A stretch of 16,103 bases of DNA from Candidatus Gastranaerophilales bacterium (GTDB lineage Bacteria > Cyanobacteriota > Vampirovibrionia > Gastranaerophilales > CAJFVJ01), in contig JAQUTS010000023.1 of the NCBI GenBank assembly GCA_028694275.1, positions 1 to 16,103 on the forward strand. Reading direction: 5' to 3'. Positions 5,986-13,296 of the stretch are shown here, in pieces; the stretch's first letter is position 1, and every line of letters starts with the position of its first letter. The position numbers and the translations under genes were made by a program. The notes beneath the pieces are model-generated. The model had not been told where the DNA came from. It saw only the letters and a list, made by a program, of their open reading frames with translations, and did not search any database.

Positions 5986-7635
5986 ATGAGTAAGATGACA
6001 ATTATTGAATATTTGATAAAAAGAATAAATGATCTTGGAATTCAAGAAGTTTTCGGAGTCCCTGGGGATTACAACTTCCACATCCTAGAAGCAATCGAAA
6101 GACACCCTGATACAAAATGGGTCGGTTGCTGTAATGAATTAAATTCAGGATATGCAGCCGATGGCTATGCTAGAATTAAAGGTTTTGGGGCGATTGTGAC
6201 CACATACGGAGTAGGAGAACTCAGTGCCATAAACGCAGTTGCCGGATCATTTGCAGAGAGTGTACCTGTTGTCAAAATAGTCGGTATGCCTAAAAAAAGA
6301 GCCATAGACAAAGGTCAAATTATCCACCACTGCCTTGCAGACAGAGACTACAATACATTTTATGAAATATACTCAAAAGTAACGGCTCACAGCGTTGTTA
6401 TTTCAAAAGAAAACGCTCAAGAAGAAATCGAACAAGCGCTATCAGTGCTTTATAACGAAAGAAAACCTGTATACATAGGCCTCTATGATGATTATTGTTG
6501 CGAACCTATCAATATCACAACAGATATTTTTGAGCCTAAAAAAAGCGACCCAAAACAATTAAACGCGGCATCAGACCACATAATGAGCATTCTTAATGAC
6601 TCACAAAACACTGTTATACTAAGTGATTTCCCGATTTTAAGATACGGATTGCAAAACAAATTACAAACCCTTGCAGACAAATCAGGGTTCGCCGTAGCCA
6701 CAATGGCTATGGGCAAAAGCTCTGTTGATGAAAGCAGCCCTAACTTTGTGGGCGTATACTGCGGGGATTTGGTATCAGAAAAAATCGCTGAACGCGTAGA
6801 ATCTTCTGAGTGCGTCCTTGGATTTGGAATTTTTATGACGGATTTTAACAGTGGCGGATACACATCAAAACTTAACTTCGAAAAAGTTATAGACATACAA
6901 CCCCATCACGTAAAAATCAACAACACCTTATATGATAACGTAACAATGGAAGATATCCTTGATACTCTTATCGAAAAAGTAAAACAATCCGAGCCAAAAA
7001 ATGAAAAAATCTCGTACGGATACATATCACAAGAAGCTTCTGATGAAGTTTTAAGCCAAGACTATATTTATTCAACAATACAAGATTTCATAAGCAGCTC
7101 TGATATTTATCTTCCTGAGACAGGACTGACATCATTCGGCTCTGTACCCATCAAGCTTCCACACAATGCAAAATACTGCACTCAAGTGCTTTGGGGCTCT
7201 ATCGGATGGGGGACTCCTGCAACATTCGGGGCAAGCATGGCCGATAAGACAAAGAGAGTAATTATGGTTACAGGCGAAGGCTCCCACCAGATGACAGCCC
7301 AAGAAGTCAGCTCTATGCTCAGATACGGAGTTAACCCTATCATAATAGTGATTAACAATGACGGATACACAATAGAGCGTCTATTGTGCACAAATCCTAT
7401 GGATGAGTTCAACGACGTCGCACAATGGGATTATACAAATTTTGCAGAATCCTTTAAAGGAAACTTATTAACAATAAAAGCTCATACCAAAAATGACCTC
7501 CTAAATGCTCTTAACAGTGCAAGAAGAAGTGAAAAACTCGTCTACATCGAAGCTTTCACACCAATGATGGATGCGCCTGAATTTGCCAAAAAGCTCAGTG
7601 AAAAAGTATCACCATCTCAAAGCCAAGTTTTATAG
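5986..7635 (+). CDS. ThDP-dependent 2-oxoacid decarboxylase (pyruvate/indolepyruvate decarboxylase family)
   Basis: Protein of 549 residues with the full three-domain layout of PDC/IPDC enzymes. It should decarboxylate a 2-oxo acid to an aldehyde using thiamine diphosphate and Mg. The catalytic set seen in Zymomonas PDC is present: D28 in PGDYN, E51 in CCNELNSGYAADGYAR, the His pair H114-H115, and E464 in NNDGYTIE. The cofactor motif starts at G430 and ends at NN 457-458, but reads GEGSHQ where GDG is usual. The LWGSIGWGTPAT segment (402-413) and ETGLTSFG (378-385) also fit. It could make acetaldehyde in ethanol fermentation or act on an aromatic or branched oxo acid; the sequence alone does not decide. 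The start overlaps no gene and sits 3 nt after gmhA, with AAAAGGA 13 nt upstream (inside gmhA); ATG at codon 4 is possible. No terminator is obvious before galE. Confidence 0.88.
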   Translation: MSKMTIIEYLIKRINDLGIQEVFGVPGDYNFHILEAIERHPDTKWVGCCNELNSGYAADGYARIKGFGAIVTTYGVGELSAINAVAGSFAESVPVVKIVGMPKKRAIDKGQIIHHCLADRDYNTFYEIYSKVTAHSVVISKENAQEEIEQALSVLYNERKPVYIGLYDDYCCEPINITTDIFEPKKSDPKQLNAASDHIMSILNDSQNTVILSDFPILRYGLQNKLQTLADKSGFAVATMAMGKSSVDESSPNFVGVYCGDLVSEKIAERVESSECVLGFGIFMTDFNSGGYTSKLNFEKVIDIQPHHVKINNTLYDNVTMEDILDTLIEKVKQSEPKNEKISYGYISQEASDEVLSQDYIYSTIQDFISSSDIYLPETGLTSFGSVPIKLPHNAKYCTQVLWGSIGWGTPATFGASMADKTKRVIMVTGEGSHQMTAQEVSSMLRYGVNPIIIVINNDGYTIERLLCTNPMDEFNDVAQWDYTNFAESFKGNLLTIKAHTKNDLLNALNSARRSEKLVYIEAFTPMMDAPEFAKKLSEKVSPSQSQVL

Positions 7636-7647
7636 TACTTTTAATGG

Positions 7648-7675
7648 TAGACTTTTATAAATTTAATATTATAAT
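7648..7675 (+). promoter_or_regulatory. Promoter of galE
   Basis: TAGACT (7648-7653), a 16-bp spacer, then a perfect TATAAT (7670-7675). The boxes and spacing are identical to those before the M49-like gene. Transcription is expected near 7682, giving a leader of about 26 nt. Confidence 0.6.
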
Positions 7676-7707
7676 TGTCTTAAGTTCCAAATCTTGGTAG
7701 ATATTAA

Positions 7708-8748
7708 ATGAGGAAAAAATTTTTAGTAACAGGCGGAGCAGGATACATAGGCAGCCATTTTGTTCTGCGCTTATTACAAGAAGATTTCGACGTTGTAATT
7801 TTTGATAACCTCGAAACAGGCCACCAATATATAATAGATGCCCTTCAATCATTTAAGGGCAAAGGTAATATTTGCGAATTCATCAAAGGTGACCTTAAAA
7901 ACCCCGCAGATATAAAACAAGTTTTTGAAAAACATAACTTCGATGCAGTTATACATTTTGCGGCATATTCCTTAGTAAATGAATCAGTAAAACACCCGCA
8001 AAAATACTATGACAACAATGTTGTAGGATCTTTCAATTTAATTAATGCAATGGTTGATGCCAATGTACTCAAGATAGTTTTTTCATCAACAGCTGCAGTA
8101 TATGGCGAGCCAAAACAAATTCCCATACAAGAAAACGACCCCAAAAACCCTGTGAACCCTTATGGGCAAAGCAAACTTGTTGTCGAAAAAATACTGGATG
8201 AATATGACAAATTCAGTAACTTAAAAAGTATACGCCTGAGATATTTCAATGTAATCGGCGCAAACAAAGACCTAATATCAGGCGAATGGCATGACACAGA
8301 GACGCATCTTGTACCAAATATCCTAAAATCACTCACTACAACAGGCCAAATTTTCTCCATATTCGGCGATGACTATCCGACAAAAGACGGCACATGCATA
8401 AGAGACTATATAGATGTCGAAGATCTTGCGCAAGCGCATTTTCTTGCTCTAAAATATCTACTAAAAAATAACAAAACCGATATCTTCAATTTGGGTACAG
8501 GGCTTGGCTCATCAGTGAAAGATATTTTCAACACTTGTGAAAAAACCACAGGCAAAAAAATTCCACTTGAAATTAAGCCCAAAAGAGAAGGGGATCCATC
8601 CGTTCTAATTGCCGATAACACCAAAGCAAAAATGATTTTAGAATGGCAAACCAAAGCACCTCTTGAAAACTCTATAGAAAATGCCTGGAAATGGGAGCAA
8701 AAGCTCACGCAAATCATTCACCCAAAAATACCGCAACAGACGCTGTAG
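7708..8748 (+). CDS. galE: UDP-glucose 4-epimerase
   Basis: Interconverts UDP-glucose and UDP-galactose in the cytosol, feeding galactose into surface glycans or the Leloir pathway. The 346-residue extended SDR has the NAD motif GGAGYIGSH (9-17), FDNLETGH (32-39) and HFAAY (83-87). The catalytic residues are S127 (SST), Y152 and K156 (PYGQSK), followed by LRYFNVIGA (177-185) and CIRDYIDVEDLA. ATG 7708 has only a weak GGTAG upstream, but its promoter is well placed. The last 35 bases overlap acpS on the other strand. A small ACGC/GCGT hairpin followed by TTTATTTT (8740-8758) straddles the stop and may end the transcript. Confidence 0.95.
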   Translation: MRKKFLVTGGAGYIGSHFVLRLLQEDFDVVIFDNLETGHQYIIDALQSFKGKGNICEFIKGDLKNPADIKQVFEKHNFDAVIHFAAYSLVNESVKHPQKYYDNNVVGSFNLINAMVDANVLKIVFSSTAAVYGEPKQIPIQENDPKNPVNPYGQSKLVVEKILDEYDKFSNLKSIRLRYFNVIGANKDLISGEWHDTETHLVPNILKSLTTTGQIFSIFGDDYPTKDGTCIRDYIDVEDLAQAHFLALKYLLKNNKTDIFNLGTGLGSSVKDIFNTCEKTTGKKIPLEIKPKREGDPSVLIADNTKAKMILEWQTKAPLENSIENAWKWEQKLTQIIHPKIPQQTL

Positions 8749-9085
8749 CGTTTATTTTGCTGTGAGAAAGAGATATTTTGACTTTAAGCTGTTTGAGCTC
8801 TTCATTACAAAAAACCACATAGGGCTCACCTGAATCGTAATTTAAAATTTCGAAATCAAGGTAAAAATACTGTTTACCCAAAAGACTTGAAACAGCTTTA
8901 ATTAAGGCCTCTTTGGCGCAAAATCTTGCGGCCAGATGCTGATAAAATATCTTTTTAGAATAACAATAATCAGCTTCTTTTTCGGTGAAAACTTTTTTGA
9001 CAAAAGGGTCATTCCTATCAGAATAAGACTTAAATCTGTCTATTTCTTCTGTATCAACACCTATAGCCAAATTGTCAAAATTCAT
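8714..9085 (-). CDS. acpS: Holo-[acyl-carrier-protein] synthase
   Basis: Transfers 4'-phosphopantetheine from CoA to apo-ACP, so it activates fatty-acid synthesis. The 123-residue length is typical. The family signature GVDTEEIDRF (9-18) supplies the Mg ligand D11, and HLAARFCAKEALIKA (50-64) supplies E59. FTEKEADYC (33-41) and the closing ISLSHSKINATASV stretch are also conserved. ATG 9085 lies 8-9 nt after AGAGGG. It is 49 nt downstream of the helicase on the same strand and appears to have its own promoter in that gap. Its stop lies inside the 3' end of galE. Confidence 0.95.
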   Translation of the reverse strand: MNFDNLAIGVDTEEIDRFKSYSDRNDPFVKKVFTEKEADYCYSKKIFYQHLAARFCAKEALIKAVSSLLGKQYFYLDFEILNYDSGEPYVVFCNEELKQLKVKISLSHSKINATASVAVFLGE

Positions 9086-9109
9086 ATTATGGTCCCTCTT
9101 TGTGGAATC

Positions 9110-9118
9110 ATAATACCA
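9110..9118 (-). promoter_or_regulatory. Extended -10 promoter of acpS
   Basis: On the minus strand TGG directly precedes TATTAT (one mismatch to the -10 consensus). It lies in the gap between the helicase and acpS, with transcription expected near 9103, just before the AGAGGG ribosome site. An ATAACA at the -35 distance is a weak match. Confidence 0.4.
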
Positions 9119-9134
9119 TAAAACAGTGTATTTG

Positions 9135-11993
9135 TTATCTTCTGATTTTCAAATGTTCCAGCCCTATAGGCGCATGAAACTCAGCAATAGGATTTTTGGT
9201 AATTCGCTTGACGGCAACATCGGCATTCATTGATATTTTTTTCATCCTTTTAACAAAATCAAGACTCTCTCCTTTTTTAAGAGCTTCTTTTGCAACAAGA
9301 TCAGCTGTTTCTCTAAACTGCTGTAGAACATCCAGCGTACTGTTCACGGATTTGAATAAATCACCTTCGTCAAAGTTTTTGCTGTTTGATTGAATTACGA
9401 TTTTTTCCCAACCGTTCAAAGCTTCTTCTTCAGGAACATCCACCCATTTTTTGACAAATTGGGAGGCATATAAATTCGGGAATTGTTCAGTTTTTTGTAT
9501 ACCGTAACGTTTTTCGACCTTATCAATATTGGTCTGCAATTCCCTGACTCTATCAATTCCAAAAGCTGTCGTCTCATCAAGCTTTACGGCCTGCTCCAAG
9601 TTTTTTTCATCACCTTGGGTCAAATAACATGCAATAGCCGCCAGCTGAGAAGGAGAAACATCATCTAAAGGTGCCTTAAACATTGTTTCTGCAAACAAAA
9701 GCCCGTCAACTCCGCGTGCTTTAGAAACAGCCATCCCCTTAAGAGTGGGGGTATAACCATCTTCTGTCTTTTCAAAACACCCTGAAGTCGGATCTATAAG
9801 TAACTTGGCCATTTTTTCAAAATCTTTTTTGACTTTTCCCATTGTTTTTTCAGGATCACGGCCACTTGCCACAGTTACGTCATACAAAAATGACCTGTCG
9901 ACAGCCTCTGAGATTGGCTTGTTAGTCGGGATGAAATTACTTATAAAATTATACTGAGGCCTAAAAGTACTGATTATAGGATCAGGTTTAGCCGTAACTT
10001 TTTTGTATATATCATAAGCATTGTGCTCTTTATCCAAGAAAACAACCACATCACCGACAGGATCTTTGCCGCGTCTGCCGGCTCTTCCTGCCATTTGGTG
10101 GAATTCATTAACAGACAATTCTCTTCCAGCAATTGTTAATTGGGTCAAAACAGTAGACCTTGCAGGAACATTGATACCGGCTCCAAGTGTTGATGTTGCC
10201 ATAGTGACGTGACTTAGTTTATTTTGAGCAAGAAGTTCGGTTATTTCTTTATTGGCAGGCATTTTACCCGAATGGTGCACCGTAACGCCCCAATTGAACG
10301 ATTTGGCTCCTTCATCAGTCCCAAGGAATATATTTCTTTTTTTGTACTCATTGACCACTTGAGTAACTGTTTCTTGATCTTCTTTATTCAACATAGGAGG
10401 TCTTGTTAGCATCTCATCTCTGACACTTTCGCATCCTTTTTTGGAAAACTTGAAAACAATCGCAGGAAGTTTGTCTTGTTTTTTCAAAATATCAACAACC
10501 GCAAGCTCAGCAGATGTTTCCCTTGGCGGACGAGGTGATAATGCAAGAGCTGAAACGATTTCTTGAGCAAACTTTTTGTCAAATTTCTTTTTGACAAGCT
10601 GATTTTTTGCATCAAAAGGAGTCATATCCTGATTATTGATAACACCCCCAAGACGCTTGATACCATCTTCAACGGTGCCATCCCCGTGCATTTTGGTGCT
10701 TATTTGTTTTAATAGTTGTTGACTTTCTGTGCGCAATTTGCCTGATTGATGAAGACTTGTAATAAGTTTTCGGCTGATGATTTTGGCGGGTTTTTTCTCT
10801 TGAGTTGCATTAGCCAATTGTACTGCGTTGAATTTTTGCTCGTCTTTATCTGATAAATGGGCGGCGATTCTTCTCGCATCAAGTTCTTGTATCCCAAGTT
10901 TTTCTCGAAGAGAATTTTCCAATGAGTCAAGAAGATCAGAAGGCTTCGCTACGATTTCTTTCAGAACACGTATCCCGTCTTCTGGGGTTTCATTACCGCC
11001 TGCGTGCTTGCTTACAGAGACGAGGACTTCTTTTTGCCTTTCACCAAGAGGTTTAATTGCATCTTCTTTTAAAGAAGCTTCTAATTTATCAATATTGTAT
11101 TTTTCAATCAAAAGAGGTGCAAGCTTATTTGTTTTTGGGTCAAAAACGTGAAATTTCAATGGGACATATCTCTCTGATGAGGCCATATATACAAGTTCTG
11201 TTTTTTTGTCATTAACAATCCCTGTCTCCTCCGCTTTTAGGGCTTTCAATCTGTTAAACCAGCCTGTCACAACCTCACCGTTGCCAACAGTACCTGAAAG
11301 TGCCAACTGTTGAACTTTTGGCGGTGTATACATAACAGATGTTTCCCAAACTGTTCCCCTTTCAGGGTCATTCATAGTGTGAAACTCATCATAAATAACA
11401 GTAGCTAGGTTTTCCAGTGTTTTTTTGTTATCACCCAGAAGCATATTATTATAGATTTCGGTTGTCATAACCTGTATAGGCGCATCAGGATTGATTTTTA
11501 TATCGCCTGTCATCAACCCGACTTTTTCATTTCCCCACTTTTGAGAAAGTTCATCAAAAGCCTCATAAAGATGAGTAAAATCCTTCTTTTTCTCATTAGA
11601 AAGTGCTTTCAAAGGAGTTGTATAGAAAGTTTTCTTCCCTTCGGCAACATTTTTATTGATGATGTACTCTGCAATAAGGGTTTTTCCGGTTCCTGTTGGA
11701 GCGACAACAATTGCATCATCACCATTATAAAGAGTCTTGGCAGCTCTCACCTGGTAAGGATCAGGCGTCAAACGGAAATATTTATCGACACTGTCATCAA
11801 AGTTTTTAGCTTTTTCCAAAATCGGTTTATCAGAACCAAAACTAATCGAACATTTAACTTTTGATGGTTTATAAAATATCAAATCATTCAAGCCGATTTG
11901 CTTATCAGCAATTTGATACTGAATACCTACAGAATGATTAGCGTTATTTAGCTTACTCGAAGCGTGTTTGGGCCCAACTTGTTGAATTAACAT
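9135..11993 (-). CDS. Ski2-like (Mtr4/DSH family) DExH RNA helicase
   Basis: ATP-dependent RNA helicase of 952 residues, probably acting in RNA turnover or ribosome-related RNA processing. Motifs run in order: Walker A APTGTGKT (98-105), TTPLKALSN (125-133), DEFH (202-205), SGT (233-235), HHSGKMP (573-579), TLGAGINVP (602-610) and QMAGRAGRRG (633-642). A DSHCT-like tail follows, with TPTLKGMAVSKARGVDGLLF (748-767) and DVSPSQLAAI (778-787). Two parts are unusual. Residues 1-75 form an extension ending in SISFGSDKP (49-57), and residues ~305-490, between the RecA domains, are an insert holding two related copies of one module. The ATG has only a weak GGA upstream and I see no clear promoter. 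It is divergent from wecB; acpS follows on the same strand. Confidence 0.93.
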   Translation of the reverse strand: MLIQQVGPKHASSKLNNANHSVGIQYQIADKQIGLNDLIFYKPSKVKCSISFGSDKPILEKAKNFDDSVDKYFRLTPDPYQVRAAKTLYNGDDAIVVAPTGTGKTLIAEYIINKNVAEGKKTFYTTPLKALSNEKKKDFTHLYEAFDELSQKWGNEKVGLMTGDIKINPDAPIQVMTTEIYNNMLLGDNKKTLENLATVIYDEFHTMNDPERGTVWETSVMYTPPKVQQLALSGTVGNGEVVTGWFNRLKALKAEETGIVNDKKTELVYMASSERYVPLKFHVFDPKTNKLAPLLIEKYNIDKLEASLKEDAIKPLGERQKEVLVSVSKHAGGNETPEDGIRVLKEIVAKPSDLLDSLENSLREKLGIQELDARRIAAHLSDKDEQKFNAVQLANATQEKKPAKIISRKLITSLHQSGKLRTESQQLLKQISTKMHGDGTVEDGIKRLGGVINNQDMTPFDAKNQLVKKKFDKKFAQEIVSALALSPRPPRETSAELAVVDILKKQDKLPAIVFKFSKKGCESVRDEMLTRPPMLNKEDQETVTQVVNEYKKRNIFLGTDEGAKSFNWGVTVHHSGKMPANKEITELLAQNKLSHVTMATSTLGAGINVPARSTVLTQLTIAGRELSVNEFHQMAGRAGRRGKDPVGDVVVFLDKEHNAYDIYKKVTAKPDPIISTFRPQYNFISNFIPTNKPISEAVDRSFLYDVTVASGRDPEKTMGKVKKDFEKMAKLLIDPTSGCFEKTEDGYTPTLKGMAVSKARGVDGLLFAETMFKAPLDDVSPSQLAAIACYLTQGDEKNLEQAVKLDETTAFGIDRVRELQTNIDKVEKRYGIQKTEQFPNLYASQFVKKWVDVPEEEALNGWEKIVIQSNSKNFDEGDLFKSVNSTLDVLQQFRETADLVAKEALKKGESLDFVKRMKKISMNADVAVKRITKNPIAEFHAPIGLEHLKIRR
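10542..11033 (-). repeat. Internal protein-level duplication in the helicase insert
   Basis: Residues ~321-381 and ~425-484 of the helicase align by eye. Both have a hydrophobic helix, then KHAGGNETPEDGIRVL (329-344) in copy 1 against KMHGDGTVEDGIKRL (434-448) in copy 2. Each then has an acidic/Asp turn, a charged helix and a closing A-x-x-I-x-x-x-L (ARRIAAHL 373-380; AQEIVSAL 476-483). The copies are about 103 residues apart and diverged, so the DNA repeat itself is not obvious. Confidence 0.6.
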
Positions 11994-12102
11994 CTTATTT
12001 ATCCATAAATCTACTGCCTATAATCAGGCATAAAAAAGCATAAATAATAACAGTTGATATTAGGACGTATTAATTTGATAATTCTTTACAAAAAGATAAT
12101 CT

Positions 12103-12131
12103 TTGAATTTAGGACAAATTTCGGATATTAT
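12103..12131 (+). promoter_or_regulatory. Promoter of wecB
   Basis: TTGAAT (12103-12108), a 17-bp spacer, then TATTAT (12126-12131). The predicted start is near 12138, with a leader of about 29 nt containing GAGAG at 12156-12160. The rest of the 173-bp helicase-wecB gap holds a small TGCCT/AGGCA inverted repeat (12015-12030) around another TATAAT and a doubled GCATAAA; neither can be assigned. Confidence 0.45.
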
Positions 12132-12166
12132 TAGCTTTAGATAAAGCATTATATAGAGAGACTGAA

Positions 12167-13285
12167 ATGAAAAATATACTTTTTGTTTTTGGAACACGCC
12201 CAGAAGTCATAAAACTTGCCCCTGTTATACTTGAACTAAAAAAATACCCTGACAAATATAACGTAATTGTGTGCAATACAGAACAACAAAAAGAACTCTC
12301 AAATCAGACACTTTCTTATTTTGGGCTAAAAGCTGATATCAGCCTTGATGTAATGAAGGCCAATCAATCTCTTGCAGGCGTACAGGCCAGAATTTTGAAC
12401 AAACTTCAAGAAGTCTATGACTCACAAAAAATAGATGCAACTATTGTCCAAGGGGACACAATCACTGTATTGACAGGGGCATTGGTGAGTTTTTATAACA
12501 AAATCCCGGTATTTCACGTAGAAGCCGGGCTTCGCTCATATGACCTTTTTGAACCGTTCCCTGAGGAAGCTATGCGCCAAATGGCATCAAGAATAACTGA
12601 TCTACATTTTGCACCGACAAAAGTAAACGAAAAAGCACTGCTAAAAGAAGACATAAAAGAATCCAAAATCCACGTAGTCGGAAACACTGTAGTCGATGCT
12701 CTATTCTGCTTATCTGAAGAAACTCTACAAAATGCAGCAGGCTTCTTTGATGAAAAGAATATAGCTATTGATGATAAATTGGTCTTGATAACAGCGCACA
12801 GAAGAGAAAACCACGGGGAAAGAATTGACAGAATAATAGAAGCTATCAAATTTTTATCAGAAAAATACCCCAATCACACATTTGTATTGCCTGTGCACCC
12901 AAACCCAAATGTAAAAGACAAAATTCATTCTCATTTAGGCAATAGCCAAAATATACATCTTTTAACGCCTTTGGATTACCCTTATCTTGTTTATTTAATG
13001 AAAAACTCAAAACTCATCCTCACAGACTCAGGTGGAATACAAGAAGAAGCACCTTCTTTTGGATGTCCGACTCTCGTTATGAGGTACGAAACAGAACGCA
13101 CAGAAGGAATTGATGCAGGAGTATCAATACTTGTAGGAGCCGATTATGATAAAATCGTCTCAGAATCAGAAAAAATCCTCTCTGTCCCAAAAGCCGCTAC
13201 CCGATTTGATATATCACAAAACCCTTATGGTGATGGGGAAGCGAGTCGGAGAATCCTAGGAAAGTTAAATGATTTTTGGAAATAA
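12167..13285 (+). CDS. wecB: UDP-N-acetylglucosamine 2-epimerase (non-hydrolysing)
   Basis: Interconverts UDP-GlcNAc and UDP-ManNAc in the cytosol, for ManNAc-containing surface polysaccharide or linkage units. The 372-residue length is typical. Conserved pieces are FGTRPEVIKLAPV (8-20; R11, K16), QGDT (95-98; D97), FHVEAGLRS (116-124; E119), FPEEAMRQM (131-139), HRRENHG (211-217), HPNPNV (244-249) and TDSGGIQEEAPSFG (286-299). The UDP-binding segment reads RYETERTEGI (306-315), where families usually have R-D/N-T-T-E-R-P-E, so Tyr and the second Thr are local deviations. ATG 12167 follows GAGAG by 6 nt. No wecC or glycosyltransferase is adjacent. Its stop codon directly abuts that of the kinase on the other strand. 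Confidence 0.95.
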   Translation: MKNILFVFGTRPEVIKLAPVILELKKYPDKYNVIVCNTEQQKELSNQTLSYFGLKADISLDVMKANQSLAGVQARILNKLQEVYDSQKIDATIVQGDTITVLTGALVSFYNKIPVFHVEAGLRSYDLFEPFPEEAMRQMASRITDLHFAPTKVNEKALLKEDIKESKIHVVGNTVVDALFCLSEETLQNAAGFFDEKNIAIDDKLVLITAHRRENHGERIDRIIEAIKFLSEKYPNHTFVLPVHPNPNVKDKIHSHLGNSQNIHLLTPLDYPYLVYLMKNSKLILTDSGGIQEEAPSFGCPTLVMRYETERTEGIDAGVSILVGADYDKIVSESEKILSVPKAATRFDISQNPYGDGEASRRILGKLNDFWK

Positions 13286-13296
13286 TTATTTAACTT
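13262..13296 (+). other. Inverted repeat spanning the abutting wecB and kinase stops
   Basis: AAGTTAAAT (13262-13270) and ATTTAACTT (13288-13296) are perfect 9-bp arms. Inside lies the perfect 12-bp palindrome AAATAATTATTT (13280-13291), centred on the TAA/TTA junction of the two genes. It could be a weak two-way terminator, but the stem is AT-rich and neither side has a T-run. Confidence 0.35.

Noticed and set aside
10828..11151. A 107-codon plus-strand frame opposite the helicase insert
   Set aside because: It is an antisense shadow. The helicase frame is continuous and conserved on both sides.
12015..12030. TGCCT/AGGCA repeat around TATAAT as a second wecB promoter
   Set aside because: There is no -35 at a proper distance and it lies about 140 bp before wecB, which has a better-placed promoter.
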